From Opitutia bacterium (GTDB lineage Bacteria > Verrucomicrobiota > Verrucomicrobiia > Opitutales > Opitutaceae), in the NCBI GenBank assembly GCA_016217595.1, contig JACRHS010000021.1, positions 62,001-126,000 on the forward strand: 64,000 nt of DNA, written 5' to 3'. The notes beneath the pieces were generated by a model, which ran no database searches, had not been told where the DNA came from, and was given only the letters and a program-made list of their open reading frames with translations. Positions 17,000 through 27,977 of this stretch are shown here, piece by piece; position 1 is the stretch's first letter; each line of letters opens with the position of its first letter. The position numbers were made by a program, and so were the translations under genes.

Positions 17000-18241
17000 A
17001 TGTTCCACCGCATCATTACCCGCGGCCTCTGCTTCTGTATCACTGGATTTCTGGCACTCGCCGCGGCAACGCAGAGCGAATCGCCGGAAGCCAAGGCGCA
17101 AAACGAGTGGTTCAAACGATTTTATCAGACACACGACCTGAAGCCCTTCGACGGCTTCTGGCGCGAAGTGATAACGCAGGCCATGTTGGAAGACAAAAAC
17201 CGCCAGTCGCCGATCATCGGCTTCGCCAGCCAAGTTTTCCGTCAACATCCGGAATTGCTGCAAGGGCGAATCGACGCGGTGTCCGCATTTCCTCAAAAGC
17301 AACAGGAGGCGCTCCGGCGCTTGCTCCAGCTCGCGAATTGCGCCGAAGCACAGAAAATCCTGCAAGCGGACGACTCGAAGCAATCGCGACCCGCTCCACC
17401 TGCGATCAAAGACTGGAAGATCAAGGACGCCGGGGATCTCGATCTTTGTTGGGGCTATTTTTTCGCCACCGGCGATACTGCCGCACTCGATCCAATTATC
17501 ACGGCCTTGGCTTTTGGAAAATACGCGGGGGCATTGGAGCGCTACAAAACCAGCGGAAAAACCAAGGAAGACAAAGCCGCCGCCTACAAAGATGCGATTT
17601 TCGGCTCCGCCATGTGGTCGTTGGGGGCCAACGCCAAGGAAGATCCGCGCATCGCTGCGCACCTCGAAAAGGTCTTCAACGATCCCGCAACACCAAAGGA
17701 TCAAGGCCTGTGGCTCGCCGCGATCCTGAGCAAGCTCATGCCGCAAAAATATACGATGAATCTCAAGCCAGGAGGTGTGGGGGTGACGCAACAACCGCCC
17801 TCGACGTCACAGCGCACCGTTCAAGGATTCATGGCGATCGTGCTCGCTACCTCCGACCCAGACTGGAAGGCCAAATGGGAAACGCCAGCCGAGGTCACAC
17901 CTCAACTTTCCACCGTCACCAAACTCAAAATCGGAGAGCGCGCCACGGTTTTAGTTTTGTTTGCGAATCCGCAACTCGATCCCACCTCGGGCGCAAACGT
18001 CACCTGTGACATCAAGATCACCCGGCCCAACGGCAAGATAACCGAAATGAAAGATCAGAAAGGCTACGTCGGTGCACTCAAAGGCGCGCCCACCAACCTT
18101 TATCTGGCGAACTGCCGGATCGGCTTCGTCGGCGACCCGGGCGATCCACTCGGCGAATGGGTGTTCGACGTCACGGTCCGTGACAATGTTCGCCAAGTCG
18201 CTGTGCCTGTCACCACTCGCTTCACACTCGAAAAACCGTAA
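17000..18241 (+). CDS. Secreted protein of unknown function
   Basis: 413 residues from ATG 17000, starting with a signal peptide (FHRIITRGLCFCITGFLALA). The N-terminal two thirds are alpha-helical with regularly spaced short helices (LLQGRIDAVSAFPQKQQEAL and others), suggesting a repeat-like helical fold. The C-terminal ~120 residues look like a beta-sandwich, with IGERATVLVLFANPQLDPTS and a closing DVTVRDNVRQVAVPVTTRF. It ends 5 bp before the S66 peptidase gene and is probably co-transcribed with it. No function is proposed. Confidence 0.75.
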   Translation: MFHRIITRGLCFCITGFLALAAATQSESPEAKAQNEWFKRFYQTHDLKPFDGFWREVITQAMLEDKNRQSPIIGFASQVFRQHPELLQGRIDAVSAFPQKQQEALRRLLQLANCAEAQKILQADDSKQSRPAPPAIKDWKIKDAGDLDLCWGYFFATGDTAALDPIITALAFGKYAGALERYKTSGKTKEDKAAAYKDAIFGSAMWSLGANAKEDPRIAAHLEKVFNDPATPKDQGLWLAAILSKLMPQKYTMNLKPGGVGVTQQPPSTSQRTVQGFMAIVLATSDPDWKAKWETPAEVTPQLSTVTKLKIGERATVLVLFANPQLDPTSGANVTCDIKITRPNGKITEMKDQKGYVGALKGAPTNLYLANCRIGFVGDPGDPLGEWVFDVTVRDNVRQVAVPVTTRFTLEKP

Positions 18242-18246
18242 TCCTC

Positions 18247-19161
18247 ATGCTCGCCCGCCCGCTACGCCGTGGAGACACCATCGGCATCGTGGCTCCTTCC
18301 GACCCAGTGCCCCCCGGACATGCGCAGCTTTTGGCCGGCATACGTTGCCTGGAGAGTTTGGGATTTCGCGTGGTATTGGGCCAAGCGGTCTGCGCAAGTT
18401 CGCTGGGCTATGCCGCCTCGCCCCAGGCAAAGGCCGGCGATCTCAATGCGATGTTCGCCGACGAATCCGTACATGCGATCATTTGCGCCCAAGGAGGAGC
18501 CACGGCCAACAGCTGCCTAGCGTACTTGGATTGGAACCTCATCATGCGCCATCCCAAGATCGTTTTGGGCATCAGCGATATTACGGTGCTGCTAAATGCC
18601 TTCTACGCACACACGGGCTTGGTCACGTTTCACGGCAATGATGTTATGTGGGGATTGGGCCGCACGCCGACCGCCTACGATTTGCGGGAATTTACCGATC
18701 GTTTGGTAGAAGCAAAAATCGGTCCGGTCGCCGCCAGCCGTCCGCGGCAAACCATTCGCGGCGGCGAAGCCTCCGGGCCGTTGATCGGCGGCCATCTGGG
18801 TTGTCTGCTCAACCTGGCCGGCACGCCCTATTGGCCCGACCTGACTGGCACTGTCTTGTTTCTGGAGCATTTCCAGCCCGCGCCCGCACGGTGCGATCAC
18901 GAGTTGCACCACCTCGCCCAAATGGGCGTTTTCGATAAGATCGCCGGCGTGCTCGTCGGCTGGGTGGATGGCATGGAAAACCAACCGGTGCAGTTACACG
19001 ACATTCTCCTGCGCATCACCGCCGACTATCGATTCCCCATCCTCAAGGTGCGGGATTTCGGCCATAATTGCCCAAACACGACCTTGCCCATCGGCGCCCG
19101 CGTGCATCTGGATGCGGACCGGCAAAGCTACGAAATTGTAGAGCCGTGCCTCGCGCCATGA
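18247..19161 (+). CDS. S66-family serine peptidase (LD-carboxypeptidase/MccF-like)
   Basis: 304 residues. The S66 fold uses a Ser-Glu-His triad and cleaves L,D bonds in muropeptides (LdcA) or inactivates aminoacyl-nucleotide toxins such as microcin C (MccF). Visible signatures: GDTIGIVAPSDP at the N-terminus, IICAQGGATANSCLAYLDW, the nucleophile region LGISDITVLLNAFYAHTGL, TVLFLEHF (Glu) and the C-terminal GHNCPNTTLPIGARV (His). The AQGGATANSCLAYLD stretch differs from the RGGYG of classical LdcA and is nearer to my memory of MccF-like members. No signal peptide is present, so it is cytoplasmic. Confidence 0.87.
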   Translation: MLARPLRRGDTIGIVAPSDPVPPGHAQLLAGIRCLESLGFRVVLGQAVCASSLGYAASPQAKAGDLNAMFADESVHAIICAQGGATANSCLAYLDWNLIMRHPKIVLGISDITVLLNAFYAHTGLVTFHGNDVMWGLGRTPTAYDLREFTDRLVEAKIGPVAASRPRQTIRGGEASGPLIGGHLGCLLNLAGTPYWPDLTGTVLFLEHFQPAPARCDHELHHLAQMGVFDKIAGVLVGWVDGMENQPVQLHDILLRITADYRFPILKVRDFGHNCPNTTLPIGARVHLDADRQSYEIVEPCLAP

Positions 19162-19184
19162 CACCGGCACAGCCTGATGGCTAG

Positions 19185-21362
<2,178 letters not shown>

Positions 21363-21378
21363 CGCAGCGCTTGCTTGC

Positions 21379-21470
21379 GTAGCGCGGCGCTTTAGCCCGC
21401 GCAGCAGCTCTGGCAGGGGCAGAGCCATAATGGCCTCTGCCCCCGCCGCTAGTCGGGCCAGCATCCCGAC
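21379..21470. repeat. Dispersed repeat plus two hairpins between convergent genes
   Basis: Begins with GTAGCGCGGCGCTTTAGCCC then GCGC (21379-21402), 23 of 24 bases identical to a segment at 52500-52523 on the other strand. Two stems follow: GGGGCAGAGCCAT / ATGGCCTCTGCCCC (21416-21443) and GTCGGG / CCCGAC (21452-21470, followed by TAAAAG). The stems lie between ligA and the convergent Ig-protein gene and may act as a bidirectional terminator. Confidence 0.65.
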
Positions 21471-21497
21471 TAAAAGAGCAACTCGTACGAACATGGG

Positions 21498-23444
21498 TTA
21501 AGGCACCTCGTAGACTTCGACGAGCGCCACGCCGGTGTCGCCACTCGCGCCGGAAACTTGGGCGGAGTAGGCGCCGGGCGGCAGCGTGATCAGCAGGGCG
21601 GAATCGTTACTCGTGGGCGAAGTCCAGTCGAAGGCGCCGATCGCAGCGGCGGTGGCGACGATCTGCGGATTGCCCGCCCAGCCGTTGTTGCTGGCGATCA
21701 CATTGCCGCCGGCATCGTAGAGGCGCAGGAGCGGATCGGGCAGCGTGCCGGTGACGCCGAACAAGGCGATCGCGGGACCGGAGGCGCGCAACAGGAGCGT
21801 CTTCGCCGTGGAGCCGCCGATAACGAAACCCGCCACCAGGATGTTGCTGCCAGTGCCGACCTGCACGCGGGCCGACAAGTTGATCAGCCGCGGAGTCGTG
21901 GGCGTGAACGCGCCGGTCGGCGTGGCGTCGTAGACCTCGGCGAGCGCGACCCCGGTGCCGTCGCCTTTGCCGGCGATCTGCGCGGAGTACACATTCGCGC
22001 CCAGATTCGGAAGATAGAGCGCGGAGTCCAGGCTGCGGGTGTCGGGCAGTTCGAAGGCGCCGACGGCGGCGTCTGCCGCAATGACCTGCGCGTTGCCGCC
22101 CCAATTGTCGTCCGCAGCGATGAGCGCGCTGCCTTGGTAGAAAGAGAGCATCGGATCGCCGAGCGCGCCCGGCACGCCGAAGCTCGTCAGCGTCGGTCCG
22201 GTGCCGCGCACCAACATGGGCTTGGCGCCGGAGGTGCCCGCGCCGCCGAGCACGAAGCCGACGACCAGGATGTTGCTCCCGGTGCCGACCAACGCCCGCG
22301 TCGAGAGATTGCTGAGCCGGCCGATGTCGGTGGTGGTGGTGAGCGCAAGCGCCGCGGTGCTGCTCGTCGCCGACCCGGAGCCGTTGGTCGCAGTGCACGT
22401 GTAGTTGCCGGTATTCGCGGCCGTGACGCCGTTGAGCAAGAGCGTGGAGTTGGTCGCACCGGCGAGCGCCGTGCCATTGCGCGCCCATTGGTACGAGGCG
22501 GCGCCGCTGGCCACGGCGTTAAACGCCACCGTGGAGCCGCTCACGACGGTGGCCGAGATCGGTTGCGTGGTGAACGCAGGCGCGGCGCTCGCCACCGTGA
22601 CCGTGAGAACGGCGGCGCTGCTCGTGGCCGTGCCGGCGGAATTCGTTGCGACCACGGTGTACGAACCAGCGTTGGCCGACTGCGCACTCGCGAGTGTGTA
22701 GGTCGCGGCGGTGGCGCCGGCGATGGGCGTGCCGTTGAAACGCCATTGGTACGTCGGCGCCGGAGTGCCGCTCGCCGCGGCGGTGAAGGCGACACTGGCG
22801 CCGGCCGCCACGCTGCGACCTTGCGGCTGGGTCGTGATGCTCGGCGCGGTGGTAACCTCCGCGCCCGTGACGACAATCGTGTAGGGGAAGGTGAGCGAGG
22901 CCAGGCCTCTCGCGCCGCCCAGCTCGTATGCGCGCAGGCTGAACGTGTACGTGCCGGGCGAGGTGGGCGTGCCGCTGAGGACGGGCGTCGTGCGAGCGTT
23001 GCCGCTGGAGGTACCGCCGTAGCCGTCGTCCATGCCCGGCGTCGTGGCGTCGAGCGTGCCCGGGCCGGTGAGCGTGTTGCCTCCCTCGACGGCCATAAGC
23101 GTGAGTCCCGGAGGGAGGTCGCCGGTGATCGCCCAGGAGCCGATGTTGATGGTGTTGGTTACGGTGAACCCCACCGGCGAGATCGCCTTCCCGGCGGCGG
23201 CGTTGAGCGGGCTCGGCTGCGATGGCGCGAGTACTGTGGCGCCCGCCAGGGTGTCGTAGGCGCCGAGCGTCGTGGCAACGGCGAAGGCCGACTTCAACAC
23301 GGCGCCGGCACGGGAAACGACCACCAGCTCATCCGCGGCCACGAGACAGCGGAGCACCGGCGTGCGCTGCAACAGCGCGATCAGCGTGACAGCGGAGAGG
23401 TTGATCCAACTGAATCGGAAGCTGAGGCGGGTGAGCGTATTCAT
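21498..23444 (-). CDS. Large secreted Ig-like domain protein with duplicated C-terminal module
   Basis: 648 residues with an N-terminal hydrophobic segment (SWINLSAVTLIALL). After about 90 residues comes a putative-Ig/cadherin-like region ending near 195. Two Ig-like domains follow (ITTQPQGRSVAAGASVAFTA...YQWRFNGTPI and the next YQWARNGTAL), then two tandem ~125-residue modules that begin RLSNLSTRALVGTGSNILVV and RLINLSARVQVGTGSNILVA and end GVALAEVYDATP and GVALVEVYEVP. The same two-module end occurs in the protein at 46547. It is probably an extracellular or surface protein. I see no PEP-CTERM-type or type IX sorting tail. Confidence 0.85.
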   Translation of the reverse strand: MNTLTRLSFRFSWINLSAVTLIALLQRTPVLRCLVAADELVVVSRAGAVLKSAFAVATTLGAYDTLAGATVLAPSQPSPLNAAAGKAISPVGFTVTNTINIGSWAITGDLPPGLTLMAVEGGNTLTGPGTLDATTPGMDDGYGGTSSGNARTTPVLSGTPTSPGTYTFSLRAYELGGARGLASLTFPYTIVVTGAEVTTAPSITTQPQGRSVAAGASVAFTAAASGTPAPTYQWRFNGTPIAGATAATYTLASAQSANAGSYTVVATNSAGTATSSAAVLTVTVASAAPAFTTQPISATVVSGSTVAFNAVASGAASYQWARNGTALAGATNSTLLLNGVTAANTGNYTCTATNGSGSATSSTAALALTTTTDIGRLSNLSTRALVGTGSNILVVGFVLGGAGTSGAKPMLVRGTGPTLTSFGVPGALGDPMLSFYQGSALIAADDNWGGNAQVIAADAAVGAFELPDTRSLDSALYLPNLGANVYSAQIAGKGDGTGVALAEVYDATPTGAFTPTTPRLINLSARVQVGTGSNILVAGFVIGGSTAKTLLLRASGPAIALFGVTGTLPDPLLRLYDAGGNVIASNNGWAGNPQIVATAAAIGAFDWTSPTSNDSALLITLPPGAYSAQVSGASGDTGVALVEVYEVP

Positions 23445-23582
23445 GGCGATGACAGATCAGTTTGACTGGAGTGCGGAGGGACAGGACCTGCGACTACAGC
23501 TACTCAGCTCTCGCGCAGGCGAAAGAAGCTTACCGTAACGGATCTGTTACCAACGCGGGCCGCCGCCAGCGCGCAGCGCCAC

Positions 23583-24830
23583 TCAGAACCGCGTCGTGAG
23601 CTGCGCCGAAATCTGCCGGCGCCCGGCGTGCTGCTCGGCGTCCTCATGCTGCCAGCTGCATTGTAACTTGGCCTGCACCTGCGGCGTGAAACGATGGCCC
23701 ACCGCGGCATCGAACCGCGCGACTTCGCGCCCCCAACGGACCTGCGTGCCGTCGAGATCGCGCACGGTGGAGAAAAACTGCTGGTTCCAACGCAGCGCGC
23801 CAAACCAGCGGGGAGAGAACTTCACCTTCGTCTCCAGATAGTAGGCGGTGGTGTCGGCCGGCCCCACGCGCGGAATCGCGAACCGCGCCCGGTAGACCTC
23901 GGCCCACACCTGCACGCGATGCCACGCGAAGCCGATGTCGTGCGCCAGCACCGTCTCGCGAAAATCGTCGAGCCGCGTGCCGCCCGGCAGCGTGGCCGCG
24001 GCCGCCGCTTGCAGGTAGCAACCCGTGCTGGCGGAGAAACCGATGTTCCACCGCGCGTCGGGGCGGTAGCCGATCCGGCCGCTGTACGTCGGATGCTGCC
24101 ACTGGACTTGCGCCACATCCCACTGCTCGGGGCGCGAGGACAGCGCGGCATTCTTCACCTCGAACGCGGCGTCGAATTTCCCCACGCCGCCGAAGATCGC
24201 CGCGCCGCTGGCATAGCTGGGCCCCCACACGATCGGCACGCTCCGGCGCTTGTCCTGCAACACCCCGCCGCGCACCGGCCGCGGCCGGACGCCGGCCCAC
24301 GCCAGCAGCACCCGGCCGGTGCGCACCGCGGCGTCATCCCAGATGCCGGTGAGATTTTCGTAAGGCAGCGGCGCGGTGACGAACGGGTTGTCCCACGAGC
24401 CGTGCCGCGGCATCCAGTTTCCCACGACGGTCGAAAATTTTCCGAGCTGCACGCCGGCGCGCCGGCCCGCCCATGGCGTGAGGCGCAACGCATACTCGTC
24501 GAGCCGCACCTGCGCGCGGCCGGTGTCGGGATCGAATCCGTGGTCGGCGCGCGCACCGACGAAGGCGTAGACATGCGCGCCGTACTGCGCGTCAAAAAAC
24601 AGCGAGAGCCGCGGATTGAAGAGATCGCGACCGTCGGCCAGCACCAACCCGGGCGCGGGCAGCGTGCTGCGGTAACCTTCGAGATCGAGCGCGCCACTGA
24701 GCCGGACATGCACCTTGTTTTGCAGCCATGCGCCCGTCAGCGCCTCGTCCACGCGATCGAGAAAACTCTCCGCCGGCCACGCAGTCGCGGCCAGTGCGAT
24801 CATCCCACCGATGAGTCCCACGCGTCTCAT
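23583..24830 (-). CDS. Outer-membrane beta-barrel (porin-like) protein
   Basis: 415 residues with a signal peptide (MRRVGLIGGMIALAATAWPA). The mature protein has alternating aromatic/hydrophobic beta-strand patterns (VYAFVGARADHGF, YALRLTPWAGRRAGVQLGKF, YSGRIGYRPDARWNIGFSAS) and ends in an aromatic residue (QLTTRF), the typical C-terminal Phe recognised by BamA. The ATG overlaps the histidine-kinase stop (ATGA), making it the last gene of a four-gene operon. Its ligand is unknown; the operon's cupredoxin suggests a link to copper or redox chemistry (inference). Confidence 0.82.
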   Translation of the reverse strand: MRRVGLIGGMIALAATAWPAESFLDRVDEALTGAWLQNKVHVRLSGALDLEGYRSTLPAPGLVLADGRDLFNPRLSLFFDAQYGAHVYAFVGARADHGFDPDTGRAQVRLDEYALRLTPWAGRRAGVQLGKFSTVVGNWMPRHGSWDNPFVTAPLPYENLTGIWDDAAVRTGRVLLAWAGVRPRPVRGGVLQDKRRSVPIVWGPSYASGAAIFGGVGKFDAAFEVKNAALSSRPEQWDVAQVQWQHPTYSGRIGYRPDARWNIGFSASTGCYLQAAAAATLPGGTRLDDFRETVLAHDIGFAWHRVQVWAEVYRARFAIPRVGPADTTAYYLETKVKFSPRWFGALRWNQQFFSTVRDLDGTQVRWGREVARFDAAVGHRFTPQVQAKLQCSWQHEDAEQHAGRRQISAQLTTRF

Positions 24831-26614
24831 GGCGTGGCCGCCTCCGCGGCGGTGGCGGACTTGGTGGCGCGGAAACGCACCGCAAACTCCGTCCACTCTT
24901 CGTCCGAGCGGCTCAGCCGCAACTCGCCGCCGTGCAGCCGGGCGAGCTCCCGCGCGAGATTGAGACCGAGCCCGTGCCCGGGAACGTTCTCGGCGACCGC
25001 ACCGCGATGAAACCTCTCGAAGATGTGCGACTGCGCCTCGGGCGGGATGGGCCGGCCGGTGTTGCCGACCGTGAGCACGACCCACTCGCCGTCCGGACGC
25101 GCGGCGATGCGGATGCGGCCGCCCGGGCGGTTGTACTTGCGCGCGTTTTCCAGCAGGTTTTGCAGAATGAGCGTCGTGTAGCGTTTCTCGCCCTCGACCG
25201 GCAGCGTCGGCGGAAAATCGGTCTCGACGGCCAGCTCGCGGTCGTCGGTCAACACGCTGAAATCGTCGAGCCAGGCCTCGAGCAACGGCACGAGATCGAC
25301 GGCGCTGAGCTCCAACCGCAGCCGGCCGGCGTCCATGCGGGAGAGCAGGAGCAAATCCTCGATGATGCTCGTGAGACGAAACGTCTGGTGTACGAGCGCG
25401 CCGATCTCCTCCCGCGCCTCCAGCGAGAGCTTTTCGCCCGCCAGCAACTCCTCCAGCCCGGCGCGCAGTACGGTCACCGGAGTCTTCAATTGATGCGACG
25501 CGTCCGCGGAAAACCGCGCCGAGCGCTGCAATTCCTCGCTGGTCAGTTCGAGCGCCGCCTCGGCGCGGGCGCGTTTCGCGCGGTGCTCCTCCGAGTCCAC
25601 GGCGAGCTGCTCGACCGGCCGCGCCAGTCGCACCGCCAGAAACTGGCTGACGGCCAGGGCGACGACGAACAACAGCGCCCCGGCGCCGACGAACTGCCAG
25701 AGCAACAACCGTTGCCGCGCGAGCGATTCGGCGAGCGGATAGAGGCAAACTTCGTAGGCGGGCGGGTAACGGGAATCCGGATTCAGCCGCTGGTAGAAGA
25801 GCAGGTGCGGCGCGCCATCGATCTCGACGGCGAGGCTGTTTTCCGTCGCCGCTGGCGCGACCAAAGCCGGCGCCACCACCGCAGCGAGCGCCGCCCGGGC
25901 GGGCGCGCTCAGCTCGCGCAATTGCAGTTCGCCGTTCAGCCAAAGGCCACGCCGGATGCCCGCGCCTCCAGCGGCGCCCGTGGCCTCGGAGGGAAACCCC
26001 AGCACGATGGCCGCGATCGGCTCGCCCGTCTCCGTCGACACTATGGGCATGGCGAGCACTTCGTCGGGCGCGTGCGTTGCTGCGTCGGCGCGGCGCGCGA
26101 GGTAGCCGATTTGCGGCCGGTCGGGCACGCCGGAGAGCGCGAGCTGTGCCTCTTCCTCCGCGCTGAGCGGGCCCGCATCCGTGCCCGGCGGCGGCGGAAT
26201 CACCGCGCCGCGGCCGTCGAGAAACCGATAAAAACGCGCCCGCAACGCATACGCCGAATGCTCCGCGCCGGCGCGATCGCTGCGCGCCAGCACATCGGCC
26301 AGCTCGTCGCGGGCGTTGGGATAAAGCAAATCGAGCGCGTTGTCCTCCAGTGCCGCGTGAATCCGCGGTTTGCGCGCGAGCGCCCGGCAGCGCTCCGCCA
26401 ACGCGGCGTGGCGCACGGCTTGCGCGGCATGCAGCGCCGCGAGCTCGGCGCGAAATTCCCGCTGCCGGTCGCGTTTCGCGCCCGCGGCCACATTGCGCTG
26501 CGCAAACCACAAACCCGACGCTGTGACCGCGGTAACCACGAGCATCATCGCCACGAACAATTTCGTGCGAAAGCGGGCGATCCCGTTGAGAGGCGTCGTG
26601 GCCGCGGGGTTCAC
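24827..26614 (-). CDS. Membrane sensor histidine kinase
   Basis: 595 residues. TM1 is at about 17-37, a long periplasmic sensor region at about 38-302 and TM2 at about 303-325, followed by a HAMP-like linker, the H box FSADASHQLKTPVTVLRAGL (phospho-acceptor His 374), the N box LQNLLENARKYNR and the G box GHGLGLNLARELA. The start is GTG 26614, overlapping the stop of the cupredoxin gene (GTGA). It is the obvious partner of the response regulator two genes upstream. The sensor domain lacks a named fold and has no obvious His/Met/Cys metal cluster. Confidence 0.93.
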   Translation of the reverse strand: MNPAATTPLNGIARFRTKLFVAMMLVVTAVTASGLWFAQRNVAAGAKRDRQREFRAELAALHAAQAVRHAALAERCRALARKPRIHAALEDNALDLLYPNARDELADVLARSDRAGAEHSAYALRARFYRFLDGRGAVIPPPPGTDAGPLSAEEEAQLALSGVPDRPQIGYLARRADAATHAPDEVLAMPIVSTETGEPIAAIVLGFPSEATGAAGGAGIRRGLWLNGELQLRELSAPARAALAAVVAPALVAPAATENSLAVEIDGAPHLLFYQRLNPDSRYPPAYEVCLYPLAESLARQRLLLWQFVGAGALLFVVALAVSQFLAVRLARPVEQLAVDSEEHRAKRARAEAALELTSEELQRSARFSADASHQLKTPVTVLRAGLEELLAGEKLSLEAREEIGALVHQTFRLTSIIEDLLLLSRMDAGRLRLELSAVDLVPLLEAWLDDFSVLTDDRELAVETDFPPTLPVEGEKRYTTLILQNLLENARKYNRPGGRIRIAARPDGEWVVLTVGNTGRPIPPEAQSHIFERFHRGAVAENVPGHGLGLNLARELARLHGGELRLSRSDEEWTEFAVRFRATKSATAAEAATP

Positions 26615-27255
26615 GGAAAATCCACGGTGAGCGTCGCGCCATCCGTCAGCTCCACGGGACGCTCCCGCGTGGTCTTGCTGTCGATCCAGACTTTCAGCAG
26701 ATACCGCCCCGCCGGCAAACCGCCAAGACGGTAGCGGCCGTCGGGTTCGCTCAGCACGAAGTGCGGCGTGTCGAGGACGAGAATCAGCGCGCGCATGTGT
26801 TCATGGATGTCGCACCGCAGCGTGACGAGCCCCGGCGTGTCGAACCGCTGCGTCGGCACCGGCCGCTCCTCGGCGCGATAACGCCCGAGGTCGAAGCGCT
26901 TCGCCGGCGAGAAGGAGAAAATGTTGTGGTAGGTGTCGTCCTGATTCGGGAACTCCACCATGGTGCCGGCGCGCACCGGCAACAGCGACGGCACGAAAGT
27001 CAGATCCTTCTGCGCCAGCTGCGCGCGCGGCGGCGTGGCCGCCGGCGGGAAAACGCCTTCGAGATAAACCACCGCGAGCGGAGGGTTGGTCGCGACCGCG
27101 CCGCCTTTGGTGACAATCTCGTAGCGCTGGCTCCGCACCGGCGCAGCGGTGGGTTTTGGCAACACCACGCGTCCGGTGAGAACCGCCTCGGCGCCCGCGG
27201 GCGCCGTCAGCGCGAGGGCGAGTGCGGCGAAAAAAAGCAGGCGTGATGAGATCAT
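26611..27255 (-). CDS. Periplasmic cupredoxin-like protein
   Basis: 214 residues with a signal peptide (MISSRLLFFAALALALTAPA). The central domain has the four type-1 copper ligands in cupredoxin order: His 110 (TYHNIF), then Cys 148, His 151 and Met 154 in CDIHEHM, with the C-x2-H-x2-M spacing of amicyanin. The last ~45 residues (EPDGRYRLGGLPAGRYLLKV onward) resemble a carboxypeptidase-regulatory-like beta domain, as in proteins annotated 'methylamine utilization protein'. It overlaps both neighbours by 4 bp and sits between response regulator and kinase, so it may bind copper or pass a redox signal to the kinase (inference). Confidence 0.8.
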   Translation of the reverse strand: MISSRLLFFAALALALTAPAGAEAVLTGRVVLPKPTAAPVRSQRYEIVTKGGAVATNPPLAVVYLEGVFPPAATPPRAQLAQKDLTFVPSLLPVRAGTMVEFPNQDDTYHNIFSFSPAKRFDLGRYRAEERPVPTQRFDTPGLVTLRCDIHEHMRALILVLDTPHFVLSEPDGRYRLGGLPAGRYLLKVWIDSKTTRERPVELTDGATLTVDFP

Positions 27256-27926
27256 GGCGGGCGGATGGTGTAGCCGACAGCGCGCAGCGTGTGGATGAGC
27301 GGAGCGGGAAACCCCGAGTCCACCTTCTTGCGCAGGCGGGCGATGAAAATTTCCACCGTGCGCGTGTCGTACTCGTGGTCGCGTTGCCAGACGCGTTCGC
27401 ACAATTCCGTGCGGGAAAAGACACGGCCGGGCTCCTGCATGAGCACTTGCAACAGGTCGAATTCGCGGGGCGAGAGCGCGATGGCGCGACCCGCACGCAT
27501 GACGCGCCGGTGCTGCACATCCAGGTGCAGGTCGGCGACCATGAGCAGGTCGGCCGCCGTGGGCGTGGCGCCGCGCCGGCCCAGCGCCTCGACGCGCGCC
27601 ACCAGTTCCTCCATCGAAAACGGCTTGGCCAGATAATCGTCGGCGCCTGCCTTCAGGCCCTTGACGCGCTGCTCCACCTCGCTGCGCGCCGTGAGAATGA
27701 TGACGCGCGCCGGGCTGCCCGCCGCACGCAACCGGGCGAGCACCTCCAGTCCATCGAGCCCCGGCAGGTTGAGATCGAGCACGATCAGGTCGGGCGGCTG
27801 CGCGAGCGCGGCCTGCAAACCGGCGGGGCCGTCATGCTGCGCGTGGGCGTCGTGACCATGGCGGCCCAACGCACTCGTGATGTGGCGGGCGAGCTGGCGT
27901 TCGTCTTCGACTACGAGGATGCGCAT
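27252..27926 (-). CDS. OmpR/PhoB-family response regulator
   Basis: 224 residues from ATG 27926 (MRILVVEDE). The receiver domain has the acidic pair in VVEDE, the phospho-acceptor Asp 51 (LIVLDLNLPG), Thr 79 and Lys 101 (YLAKPF). The C-terminal winged helix is typical, with SPREFDLLQVLMQEPGRVFS and VEIFIARLRKKVD, ending GYTIRPP. It is the first gene of the overlapping RR-cupredoxin-HK-porin operon and probably controls it. An open-frame start 4 codons upstream (27938) is less likely. Confidence 0.95.
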   Translation of the reverse strand: MRILVVEDERQLARHITSALGRHGHDAHAQHDGPAGLQAALAQPPDLIVLDLNLPGLDGLEVLARLRAAGSPARVIILTARSEVEQRVKGLKAGADDYLAKPFSMEELVARVEALGRRGATPTAADLLMVADLHLDVQHRRVMRAGRAIALSPREFDLLQVLMQEPGRVFSRTELCERVWQRDHEYDTRTVEIFIARLRKKVDSGFPAPLIHTLRAVGYTIRPP

Positions 27927-27977
27927 GCGGAGGACCACAGCATAAGCGCATGTCGCTCCGCCGCAAGCGGAGCGGCC

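Noticed and set aside
21558..23465. 635-codon plus-strand frame opposite the Ig-domain gene
   Set aside because: Gly/Arg-rich shadow without domain features; the opposite strand has Ig-like repeats and a signal peptide.
24932..26734. 600-codon plus-strand frame opposite the histidine kinase
   Set aside because: Shadow of the kinase, which has all H/N/G boxes.
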